From: an uncultured Ruminococcus sp.
Lineage (GTDB): Bacteria > Bacillota > Clostridia > Oscillospirales > Acutalibacteraceae
Direction of reading: 5' to 3'
NCBI GenBank assembly: GCA_958403905.1
Contig: CATXZD010000018.1
Coordinates: 1 to 38,104, forward strand
DNA length: 38,104 nt
Both the position numbers and the translations under genes were made by a program. Position 1 is the stretch's first letter, and every line of letters begins with the position of its first letter. This document shows, in pieces, positions 7,737 to 15,366 of this stretch. Under the pieces are notes generated by a model. It saw only the letters and a program-made list of their open reading frames with translations, did no database searches and was not told the DNA's origin.

Positions 7737-8543
7737 TTGTTCGGAAAAAAGAAATCTAAAATTGAACAGCCCATTACTCCGGAGGAGTTGAGCCGTCTTA
7801 ATGACAAAAAGATTGCAGATGCCGAAATTGAGCATTTTCACGTTAAGAATGACTCTATTGACATTGTCAAGTACAAAAAGCGCAGAAAAGTTTTGAGCAT
7901 AATCCTTACGGTTTGCTTGATTATTCTCATAATTCTGTTCCTTGTTTCAATGCTTGTAACCCAGTGGGGCGACCTTATCATAAGTGTTGATTCTCCGGCG
8001 GTTAAAAAGGGTATTGTTCTCAGCGAGGATCCCGAGTTCAAAACTCAGAGTGCATCGCTTTCTGCTAAGCAGGCTGACGATGTAACAAATATTACATATT
8101 CATGGCTTCCCGTTGACCTTGACACAAGCAAAAACGGCGAGCATAACGGAGATAACTACGTTGCCTATACCTTCTATTGCAAGAACAACGGTCAGGTTAC
8201 TCTTGACTATGACGCAGTGCTTGAGATTACCGGTGTTGCAAAGTCAGCCGACGAAGCAGCACGAGTTATGGTATACAAAAACGGCAAACCCGAGATTTAC
8301 GGTAAGGGCAAGTTCCATGACCGTAACACAGCCGAAACAGATTGCACAAAATTCGTAACCGACACCGAGGTAATGAAAACTGCAACCGAAGATTTCAAAG
8401 TAGGCGACATTGACAAATACACAATCGTCATTTGGATTGAGGGTAATGACCCTGAATGTATTGACGATATCCGCAACGGTCACATAAGAATGAGAATGCT
8501 GTTCAGCGTTCGTGACGACGAAACGACAGCACCGAATGACTAA
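7737..8543 (+). CDS. Membrane-anchored TasA-like protein 2 (no SipW cleavage motif)
   Basis: This protein of about 268 residues has a long charged cytoplasmic N-terminus (about 50 residues, rich in Lys and Glu), one transmembrane segment (VLSIILTVCLIILIILFLV) and an extracellular part. It lacks the AWFT motif of its neighbours, so it may stay in the membrane. The extracellular part keeps the C-terminal motif IWIEGNDPECIDD of the TasA-like proteins nearby. A TTG at 7737 has GGAG 8 bases upstream and is my preferred start; a GTG at 7728 would add three residues. A role as membrane anchor or assembly base for the fibre is an inference from topology. Confidence 0.78.
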   Translation: MFGKKKSKIEQPITPEELSRLNDKKIADAEIEHFHVKNDSIDIVKYKKRRKVLSIILTVCLIILIILFLVSMLVTQWGDLIISVDSPAVKKGIVLSEDPEFKTQSASLSAKQADDVTNITYSWLPVDLDTSKNGEHNGDNYVAYTFYCKNNGQVTLDYDAVLEITGVAKSADEAARVMVYKNGKPEIYGKGKFHDRNTAETDCTKFVTDTEVMKTATEDFKVGDIDKYTIVIWIEGNDPECIDDIRNGHIRMRMLFSVRDDETTAPND

Positions 8544-8599
8544 CAATGTTTTAGATTACACAAATTGTTAATTGTAATTTGTTAATTGTATTGGTATTA

Positions 8600-8649
8600 A
8601 GTGCAAGCGCACTAAATATAAGCAAAACATCCCTATGGTGTTTTAGGGA
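8600..8649 (+). promoter_or_regulatory. Two hairpins in the leader of the main fibre gene
   Basis: AGTGC-AAGC-GCACT (8600-8613) and TCCCTA-N8-TAGGGA (8630-8649) lie directly before the AGGAGGA ribosome site of the 8680 gene. Neither is followed by a T-run. They may stabilise or mark a processed mRNA for the abundant subunit. Just upstream, TTGTTAATTGTA occurs twice. Confidence 0.4.
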
Positions 8650-8679
8650 CAAAAATTATTTTTTAGGAGGAATTTCTCA

Positions 8680-9450
8680 ATGAAAACAAATTCAAGAAAG
8701 AGAGTATTAGTCTCTTCAGTAGCAATGCTCCTCGTAGCAATGCTCGCACTCGGAACCGCAACTTATGCATGGTTCACATCTAACACAACTGCTACGGCAA
8801 ATGGTCTTAATGTAAAAACATCAAAAACAAGTACACTCGAAATCAGTAAGAGTGATCACGAATGGGGTACAAGTGTAGATTACGCTCATACACAAAGCAT
8901 GTATCCTGCTTCAACAGCTAACGGCACTGCTTTCTTTAAGACAGTTGCTGCTGCTAAAACTGCATTTAACAGAGATGAAACTCAGCCAATTGAGTCAGCT
9001 TCAGGCGGTACATATGTTTTTGCTGAGCAGCTCAATGTAAAGAACTCAGGTGAAGGTACTGTAAAAGACATTACAATTACAATCAACAACTTCACATGTA
9101 AATACGGCAGAATCGCTTTAGTTCCTGCTACTGAGGCAGGCGCAATTTCTTATCCTGAGGGTAAATCATTTGTTAATTATGTATATGATACAGACGGCAA
9201 ACTTTATAATGCATTAAAAGACACAACTGGTGGTGAAGAAAAAATCACACCTAATAATTCAATGACAATTGAAGTTCCCAATCTTGGCACAAATGAGGCT
9301 GCTTACTACAACCTTTATGTATGGTTTGAAGGACAGGATGAACAGTGCTTCGATACAAATGCCGGTCAGAATCTTGGCACAATGACAGGTAATACAAGCA
9401 ACTTCTCATTCACAGTTACAGGTACACCTGAAAGCACACCTGCAGCTTAA
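8680..9450 (+). CDS. SipW-dependent TasA-like protein 3, probable main fibre subunit
   Basis: This 256-residue protein has a textbook SipW-type signal: RKRVLVSSVAM, a hydrophobic core, then TATYAWFTSNTTATANG, with cleavage expected near residue 30. TasA and camelysin proteins of this type polymerise into extracellular biofilm fibres. Toward the end it carries YNLYVWFEGQDEQCFDT, a relative of the IWxEGxDPxC motif in its neighbours. It has the cleanest ribosome site of the cluster (AGGAGGA, 9 bases before ATG), a hairpin-rich leader and a more uniform, ACA/GCT-rich codon usage, all pointing to high expression. The SipW-like peptidase follows 50 bases downstream. I am confident of the class; the main-subunit role is inferred. 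Confidence 0.88.
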   Translation: MKTNSRKRVLVSSVAMLLVAMLALGTATYAWFTSNTTATANGLNVKTSKTSTLEISKSDHEWGTSVDYAHTQSMYPASTANGTAFFKTVAAAKTAFNRDETQPIESASGGTYVFAEQLNVKNSGEGTVKDITITINNFTCKYGRIALVPATEAGAISYPEGKSFVNYVYDTDGKLYNALKDTTGGEEKITPNNSMTIEVPNLGTNEAAYYNLYVWFEGQDEQCFDTNAGQNLGTMTGNTSNFSFTVTGTPESTPAA

Positions 9451-9500
9451 TTTTTAAAGCAACAAAAACAGCAAAAATCTGAATTTATTGGAGTCCCCTT

Positions 9501-10238
9501 ATGAGCAAAGCGTTAAAAAGAATAATTAATATTGTAATTGACATTTTAGTCATATTTATTCTGATAGTGTCAGTATTTGTAGCCACACTGTCGTTGACCA
9601 CAGAATCATCAGGGGTTCCCAATATTTTAGGCATAGCGCCCTTAAGTGTTCAGACTGCTTCAATGGAAGATACAATTAATCCCGGAGACTTAATCTTCTG
9701 CTCTGTTTCTGATGTAGATGACGAGTTTCAAAAGGACGATATTGTAACCTTTCCGATTATAGTAAACGGCGAGCAGGTTTTAAACACTCACCGTATTGTC
9801 GAGGTAGTAAAAGATAGCAATATCACATATTACAGAACACAGGGTGACAACAAAAAAACTAATCCCGAGCCGGACAAGGAATTGCAGACTGCGTCCACAA
9901 TTGTGGCAAAGTATAACAGCTTTAAAATCCCCGGCTTGGGTAACGTATTAAGCTTTATCAGAACTCAGCTCGGATTTTTCCTATGCGTACTGCTTCCGAT
10001 GATTCTTTTCTTTATCTATGAAGCTGTCAGGGTTATAATGAACCTTCTGGCTTACAACAAGGAAAAGACGCTTGAAGAAGCAAAGAATGCTGTTAATAAT
10101 TCTGAACTTACGGAAGAACAGAAGAAAAAGGCGATTGAAGAATATCTTGCTTCAGTCAATCAGCAAAGTGATAACGCGGAAAATATACCGAAAGTACAAA
10201 CACCTGCCGACGGCGATAATTCCGGCGCTGAAAATTAA
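9501..10238 (+). CDS. sipW: SipW-like (ER-type) signal peptidase I
   Basis: This 245-residue membrane protease removes signal peptides. The N-terminal membrane anchor (residues about 8-30) is followed by the catalytic serine motif QTASMEDTINPGD (Ser54). NTHRIV (His97) then stands where ordinary bacterial type I peptidases have lysine. This Ser/His arrangement, plus the GDNKKTNPEPD box (Asp116, Asp125), marks the ER-type class to which Bacillus SipW belongs. A second membrane segment lies at about 157-182, and a charged tail of about 60 residues extends into the cytoplasm. GGAG lies 7 bases before the ATG. It is placed among its presumed substrates at 6822, 8680, 14314, 15367, 17169 and 21004. 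Confidence 0.93.
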   Translation: MSKALKRIINIVIDILVIFILIVSVFVATLSLTTESSGVPNILGIAPLSVQTASMEDTINPGDLIFCSVSDVDDEFQKDDIVTFPIIVNGEQVLNTHRIVEVVKDSNITYYRTQGDNKKTNPEPDKELQTASTIVAKYNSFKIPGLGNVLSFIRTQLGFFLCVLLPMILFFIYEAVRVIMNLLAYNKEKTLEEAKNAVNNSELTEEQKKKAIEEYLASVNQQSDNAENIPKVQTPADGDNSGAEN

Positions 10239-10462
10239 GGCTTGCGATTTATCAAAAATTATTTGTCCCTATGCACATAGGTGCAACTTAAGTAACGAGA
10301 GTATTTCTTTTCCGCCAAGCGGCGGAAAAGAAATATGAAGTTATATTTTACTATATCATTTAACCGAATAATTGTATTCGGAAAATTACAACACCGTGAG
10401 GAGATGTGTTCCTGCTTTGCAGAAATACATTGAGGTAGATTTTTTTAAGGAGACGAAGTACC
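10239..10462 (+). promoter_or_regulatory. Hairpin-rich spacer between sipW-like gene and AAA+ gene
   Basis: This 224-base gap contains three structures. First, overlapping, mutually exclusive stems CCTATG/CATAGG (10268-10281) and TGCAC/GTGCA (10272-10285). Second, a perfect 15-bp inverted repeat with an AAGC loop (10302-10335). Third, CCGAATA-ATTG-TATTCGG (10364-10381). None carries a terminator T-run. Such a series could set different mRNA levels for the fibre genes upstream and the ATPase genes downstream by processing or attenuation. No gene is visible here. Confidence 0.5.
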
Positions 10463-12001
10463 GTGGATACAGTATTTAAATTTCTGTTTGAATTTCTCGG
10501 TCAGTTTTTTGGCTCATTGTGGTCAATTATAACAGGCTTATTTGCCGGAATCGGAAGTGCATTTGATTTCCCGGCATACATAAACATTATCAATGCCTAT
10601 ACTACCGAGCTGGGAGGACTTGCCTGGGGTATTGCAATTCTCGCCATAGTGCTTCTTATTGCTGTGCTTGGACTTATTGTATGGCTCATCATCGTCGCCG
10701 TAAAAAAGTTTATCCGTTCACACCGCAGAAGAAAAGACACCGACTCCCTTGTAAAGGAAGTACAGGCTCTCAACAAAGAGGTAATGAGATTAAACCTTGA
10801 AAAGGACAAAATCCTTTCTATGAAGGTTTCACAAATCGGTCTTAATCCCAACGAAATTGCTGAGCTTACCGGCGAGGAAATTGAAGCTCTCAATAACGGT
10901 GAGGAAGAAGAAGCTGCAAACGGCTCACGTTTCTACAAGCTTACAGAAATCGACGAGCTTTGGGCAGATTATGTACCTCCCGTATACGACAACGATATTA
11001 CACTTCCCGAGTTTTGCGAGCGCTTCCGCTTATTCGCTTGCTCACGCCTGGGTCTTTACTACGATATCAAACTTATCAGACTTTTTGTTGCTTCTTTTGC
11101 TTCAACAAGACTTATTATCCTACAGGGTATTTCTGGTACAGGTAAAACTTCACTTGCATATGCCTTTGGTAAGTTTATTAACAATCCGTCAATTATCGCT
11201 TCTGTTCAGCCGTCATGGCGTGACAGAACTGAGCTTTTCGGTTACTTCAACGAATTTACAAAGAAATTTAACGAAACAGAGCTTCTCCGTGCTATGTACG
11301 AGGCTTCTTACAACGAAAACATTTACGCTGTAATCCTCGACGAAATGAACATCGCGCGTGTTGAGTATTACTTCGCTGAGATGCTCTCAATTCTTGAAAT
11401 GCCGTCACGTGACGAGTGGGTTGTTGACATTATTCCAAACGCATGGCCTACTGACCCGAAACACATCAAAAACGGTCAGCTTCAGATTCCGCCGAATATG
11501 TGGTACATTGGTACAGCTAATAACGATGACTCTACCTTTGCAATCACTGATAAGGTTTATGACCGTGCTATGCCTATTAACATTGACACTAAGGGCGTTG
11601 CCTTTGATGCAGAAGACACACCGCCTATTAATATCAGCTATAAACACTTTGAAGATATTCTTAACGAAGCAAAGGCTAAACATGTTGTTTCAGAAGAAAA
11701 CCTCAAAAAGGTTGGCCTTCTTGACGACTATGTTATTGAGCATTTCCGCATAGCTTTCGGTAACCGTATTGTTAAGCAGCTTCGCGACTTTGTTCCTGCT
11801 TACGTTGGTACAGGCGGAACTGAAATTGATGGTCTTGACTATGTTCTTGCACGTAAGGTATTCAGAAAGTTTGAGTCACTCAACCTTTCTTATATTCGTG
11901 ACGAAATTGACGGTCTTTGCGCTTACATTGACGAATTGTTTGGCGAAGAAAATATGAATGAATCAAAGGATTATCTCCGCATGCTCAAAAAGCTCGTATA
12001 A
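10463..12001 (+). CDS. Membrane-anchored McrB-like AAA+ ATPase
   Basis: This 512-residue protein has hydrophobic N-terminal helices (about 5-40) and a strong transmembrane segment (53-80), followed by KKFIRSHRRRK, a short coiled coil (95-120) and an acidic linker. The AAA+ domain starts near 200. Walker A is GISGTGKTS (222-230), Walker B is ILDEMN (291-296) followed by IARVEYYFAEMLSILE, sensor 1 is GTANNDDS (350-357), and a probable arginine finger is in KVYDRAM (Arg368). The DEMN-VEYYF pattern is typical of McrB/MoxR-like ATPases, which act as NTP-driven remodelling motors, usually with a partner protein. No DNA-binding or nuclease domain is seen. It starts at GTG with AAGGAG 10 bases upstream. 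The coiled-coil partner is 95 bases downstream. The role in matrix assembly is inferred from position. Confidence 0.88.
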   Translation: MDTVFKFLFEFLGQFFGSLWSIITGLFAGIGSAFDFPAYINIINAYTTELGGLAWGIAILAIVLLIAVLGLIVWLIIVAVKKFIRSHRRRKDTDSLVKEVQALNKEVMRLNLEKDKILSMKVSQIGLNPNEIAELTGEEIEALNNGEEEEAANGSRFYKLTEIDELWADYVPPVYDNDITLPEFCERFRLFACSRLGLYYDIKLIRLFVASFASTRLIILQGISGTGKTSLAYAFGKFINNPSIIASVQPSWRDRTELFGYFNEFTKKFNETELLRAMYEASYNENIYAVILDEMNIARVEYYFAEMLSILEMPSRDEWVVDIIPNAWPTDPKHIKNGQLQIPPNMWYIGTANNDDSTFAITDKVYDRAMPINIDTKGVAFDAEDTPPINISYKHFEDILNEAKAKHVVSEENLKKVGLLDDYVIEHFRIAFGNRIVKQLRDFVPAYVGTGGTEIDGLDYVLARKVFRKFESLNLSYIRDEIDGLCAYIDELFGEENMNESKDYLRMLKKLV

Positions 12002-12011
12002 TTAGCGACAT

Positions 12012-12032
12012 AGGGCGAACTGCGTTCGCCCT
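12012..12032 (+). repeat. GGCGAAC-type hairpin after the AAA+ gene
   Basis: AGGGCGAA-CTGCG-TTCGCCCT is a perfect 8-bp stem with no strong T-run. A related sequence, GGCGAAC-ACA-GTTCGCC, occurs at 31165-31181, so this looks like a member of a dispersed palindrome family rather than a plain terminator. Confidence 0.55.
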
Positions 12033-12096
12033 TTAGTTACTGTAAAAATTGATTTTTTTGGCAGGAATAATTTGGTGATTATGAGGAGCTAATATA

Positions 12097-14289
12097 ATGG
12101 CTGATTACAGTAAATATTACAGAGCCTACATGCAAATGCAGGATCTTCTGCAAAATGATTTTACTTACAACTACATAAAAGCCGGTCTTAAGGACGGCGA
12201 TAAGGGCAACGATACGCTTGTTGGTAAAACCAATGAAAAAGTAATCGATATGGACTGGGTTGAGGCCATTGAGCAGGCGCTTCCGTATATCCAGAATGCC
12301 ATTGATGAACAAAGACGTTTTATTAAGCAGGTTGACAATGTTGTGCGCATTGAGCTTGCTAAGAAAATCGGTCCCGACTCCGTAAAACATCTTTCACAGC
12401 ATACCAATTTTATAGCCAAGGTTGAGGGCGATATGGTTACGCCAAACAAGATTCTCACTATTGAGCGTGAGGAAACCTTTGCTACTTATGAAAACCGTGT
12501 GCTTATGACGCTTATTCGTAAAGCACTTAACTTTGTTGACGATAAGTATTCTAAGATGAAGGACGTGCCTAACGACTCGTATAACGACGTTAAGGTAGTA
12601 CGTCATATGGATCTTGACGGTGAAAAAGTCAACTTTAATTATGAGTATGAAAAAACTTCTCATGATGTAATTTCTGATGAACTTGATGTTCAGGATTTTT
12701 CAAATCTTTCAGATTTTGACCGTATCCGTCGCTGCCGTCAGGCACTTAATGAATTTAATAACTCCCCGCTTATTCAGGCAATTTCAAAAGAGCCTGAGGT
12801 TCACCCACCGCTTACTCAGACAAACCTTTTGAAAAAGAATCCTAACTTTAAAAAGGTTGTTGATTTGTGGAATTTCCTTGATACCTATAAAAAACTCGGC
12901 TTTGAAATTGTTGGTGAAGAATATAAAGGCGAAATGTCTGACACCTTTAAGCAGGATGTTTACTTTACAATGGGCTTTGAGCATTTTATGATGAACATTG
13001 CCACAAACCCGGCTTTGCGCAGGATGCTTCAGGAAAAGTACGAGGAAGAAAACGCTCGTATTGCGGCTGAAGAGGCAAAGCCAGAAAAAACACGTGAAGC
13101 AGTCCTAAAGGCTCAGCTTGATGCAGTTCGCAAAGAGGAAATGGAAATTCGCCTCAAAGAGATTCGCGAACGCGATAAGCAAATTCTTGATTTACAAAAT
13201 GAGGTTAGAAACTTAAAGAATCAGCTTGACGAAAAAGAACGTATGATTCTTTCTCTTAAGGGCAAAATTTCTGCTCTTGAAGATGAGCTTGTTGCTGTAA
13301 AGAATGAACTCAAGGAAACAAAGCTTAAACTTCTTGAAGCTGAAAAGAGAATTAAAGAGCTTGAAGAAGAAAATCAGCAGCTTAAAGATGAAATTGTTCA
13401 GCTTAAGGCAACTATTGACGAGTTGAATAACACAATAGATGAACTTAATAAGCAAATCGTTATTCTTAATGACCGCATTCAGGTATTAATGCAGGAAAAT
13501 GCTCGTCAGAAGACTAAGATTCAAGAGCAGGAACAGCAGATTGAAGAACAGCAGACCAGAATTTCTGAGTTGGAGGTTCAGACTGCTGAACAGCTTGCTA
13601 AAATCACAGCGCTGACTGAAAATCTTGAAAAATGTAAGGATGAAATCGAAAAGAGTAATCGAAAGATTGAAACTCTTACAACAGAACGTGACAGGCTAAC
13701 CAATACTTTAAATAATGAGCGTGAGCAAAACAAAGCAAGAATCCAGCAGATGAATGCTGATTTTGCTGAAAAAACCCGTATTGCTGACGAACAGCATAAA
13801 AATGAAGTTAAGTCCCTGCAAAACACTATTGACGCGGCAGATGCTGAGCACACAAGATATGTAGCACAGCTTAATGCTGAATTTGCTGACAAGGCAAATC
13901 TTGCAGAGCAGAAACGCATAAAAGAACTCGCTGATAAGCAGGCTGAACATGAAAAGCAGATTGAGCAGATTAAGCTTTCAAATGACAAGGCTTCTGAGGC
14001 TGTGAAAGCTAAGCATGCATCGGAAGTTAGAAAGGTTCAAAAGTCTGTAGACAAGCGTGTTGAAGCAGCGCAAAAGGCAGCTGAAAAGCAATACAATGCA
14101 ATGCTTAAAGACCTTAAGTCGCAGCAGGCAAGAGAAATTGCTGAAATTAAACGCAAGGCTAAGGAAGAAATAAAACTTGCAAAGCAAAAAGCAAAATCTG
14201 AAGTAAAGATTGTAAAACAAAAAGCTAGAAAAAATATGTTTACAAAAGAAGAACTTTTGGAAATGAACGACATAATCAATACTGACTAA
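12097..14289 (+). CDS. DUF2357-like head plus long coiled coil, partner of the McrB-like ATPase
   Basis: This 730-residue protein has no signal peptide or membrane segment. Residues 1-310 are globular: AKKIGPDSVKHLSQHTNF followed by EETFATYENRVLMTL (Glu132-Asn133-Arg134). This resembles the DUF2357 region of proteins encoded beside McrB-type ATPases, normally joined to a PD-(D/E)xK nuclease. Here no nuclease motif is visible. Instead, residues about 310-715 form a nearly unbroken Glu/Lys/Gln heptad coiled coil with a very basic end (KAKSEVKIVKQKARKNMF). AGGAG lies 10 bases before the ATG. The next matrix gene starts 24 bases after the stop. Its likely job is a cytoplasmic rod or adaptor driven by the membrane ATPase. 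The DUF2357 match is from memory of the motif and needs a profile search. Confidence 0.75.
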   Translation: MADYSKYYRAYMQMQDLLQNDFTYNYIKAGLKDGDKGNDTLVGKTNEKVIDMDWVEAIEQALPYIQNAIDEQRRFIKQVDNVVRIELAKKIGPDSVKHLSQHTNFIAKVEGDMVTPNKILTIEREETFATYENRVLMTLIRKALNFVDDKYSKMKDVPNDSYNDVKVVRHMDLDGEKVNFNYEYEKTSHDVISDELDVQDFSNLSDFDRIRRCRQALNEFNNSPLIQAISKEPEVHPPLTQTNLLKKNPNFKKVVDLWNFLDTYKKLGFEIVGEEYKGEMSDTFKQDVYFTMGFEHFMMNIATNPALRRMLQEKYEEENARIAAEEAKPEKTREAVLKAQLDAVRKEEMEIRLKEIRERDKQILDLQNEVRNLKNQLDEKERMILSLKGKISALEDELVAVKNELKETKLKLLEAEKRIKELEEENQQLKDEIVQLKATIDELNNTIDELNKQIVILNDRIQVLMQENARQKTKIQEQEQQIEEQQTRISELEVQTAEQLAKITALTENLEKCKDEIEKSNRKIETLTTERDRLTNTLNNEREQNKARIQQMNADFAEKTRIADEQHKNEVKSLQNTIDAADAEHTRYVAQLNAEFADKANLAEQKRIKELADKQAEHEKQIEQIKLSNDKASEAVKAKHASEVRKVQKSVDKRVEAAQKAAEKQYNAMLKDLKSQQAREIAEIKRKAKEEIKLAKQKAKSEVKIVKQKARKNMFTKEELLEMNDIINTD

Positions 14290-14313
14290 AGGGTTATTCA
14301 GAGAGGCACACAT

Positions 14314-15345
14314 ATGAAAAATTCTACTGCGCCTAACAGGAAAACGGGCAGAATGATTGCTAAAAATTTAATAATTCTGTTAGTTCTTGTTGCTGTGACT
14401 TTTGTCAGTATGTGGGCATGGTTTACAAATAGTACTAAAGCTGACGCAAACGGCATCAACGTGAAGTGTGCTACGTCAGAGGGCATTGAAATTGCGGTTG
14501 TGCCTCATAACCAAACAGTATCTGATGTTACACGCTTGGTATATAGCGATACTATTGAACTTAGAAAAAGCGAGGAAGGCGAGCCTGCAAGTATTCTTGA
14601 TACACTTTCGCTTACCGAGATTACGAGTGACGGAAAAACATTTTATCGTCCGAGTTTAAAACAGACTGACGGTATTGCTTCTCCTGTTATTACGGATTCA
14701 GAAGGTAACAAAGTAACATGGAATGAGGCTGTGCAGCAGGTTCATTATTTGAGCTTCGACCTCTATATTCGCTCAAAAGCATCGCAAACTGTTCGTCTTG
14801 AAAGCAGTTCAACGTTTGTTCCGCATTCTACTTATTTGACAGGTCCTCCGTCTACAAACAAGAGTACTTACGGCGATTATTCGCGTGACTGCATTGTAGG
14901 CGCTGCGAGATTTTCTGTAGTTGATAAATCTAATGCACGAAAGCTGCTTTGGATTCCTCATCCCGAGTTAAAGCTTGAAACGACTGCGGCTGAGGGCGGC
15001 GGACATACTTTTTCAATGCTTACAGGTCTTACTTCGGGTGACTCGTTTAATCATCAGTATTACGGAGTAAACTCATCAAAACAGCCGGATAATGATCCCA
15101 CTGTTATAAATAAGTCAAATAACCCAACAACAGGTGTAACTGCTTCAACTAAGAATTCGAACGGCAGCTACGTTTTAGGTAAAGATGTAGCTCTTACAAA
15201 TCTTGACGATAAAAAATCTGATAATTACTACTACGGACTTGTAACTTGCAATATGTGGGTTGAGGGCGAAGACCCTGAAGCAAAGCTTGCACTTGTGGGC
15301 GGCGAATTCACGATGAAATTGAATTTTACAGGTACACCATCATAA
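14314..15345 (+). CDS. SipW-dependent matrix protein 4
   Basis: This 343-residue protein has a SipW-type signal: NRKTGRMIAKN, a hydrophobic core, then SMWAWFTNSTKADANG, with cleavage near residue 36. The mature protein is Ser/Thr-rich and mostly beta by pattern. Near its end (about 313-321) it has NMWVEGEDPE, the family motif also seen at 6822, 7737 and 8680. It is larger than the TasA-like subunits, so it may be a minor or capping fibre component. It lies 24 bases after the coiled-coil gene and 21 before the next gene, clearly in the same operon. The ribosome site is modest (GAGAGG, 7 bases). Confidence 0.82.
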   Translation: MKNSTAPNRKTGRMIAKNLIILLVLVAVTFVSMWAWFTNSTKADANGINVKCATSEGIEIAVVPHNQTVSDVTRLVYSDTIELRKSEEGEPASILDTLSLTEITSDGKTFYRPSLKQTDGIASPVITDSEGNKVTWNEAVQQVHYLSFDLYIRSKASQTVRLESSSTFVPHSTYLTGPPSTNKSTYGDYSRDCIVGAARFSVVDKSNARKLLWIPHPELKLETTAAEGGGHTFSMLTGLTSGDSFNHQYYGVNSSKQPDNDPTVINKSNNPTTGVTASTKNSNGSYVLGKDVALTNLDDKKSDNYYYGLVTCNMWVEGEDPEAKLALVGGEFTMKLNFTGTPS

Positions 15346-15366
15346 CAATCTAAGGAAGTGATACAT

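Noticed and set aside
10463..14289. Classical McrBC restriction or defence island
   Set aside because: The ATPase has a membrane anchor rather than a DNA-binding domain, the partner lacks a visible nuclease, and the pair is followed 24 bases later by a matrix gene. A repurposed defence module remains possible.
13213..14313. Several long minus-strand frames opposite the coiled-coil gene
   Set aside because: They are low-complexity Phe/Ser/Leu/Cys-rich antisense images of Lys/Glu-rich codons and lack ribosome sites.
15358..15366. Upstream GTG start for matrix protein 5 (three extra residues)
   Set aside because: The GTG overlaps the AAGGAAG ribosome site that is correctly spaced for the ATG at 15367.
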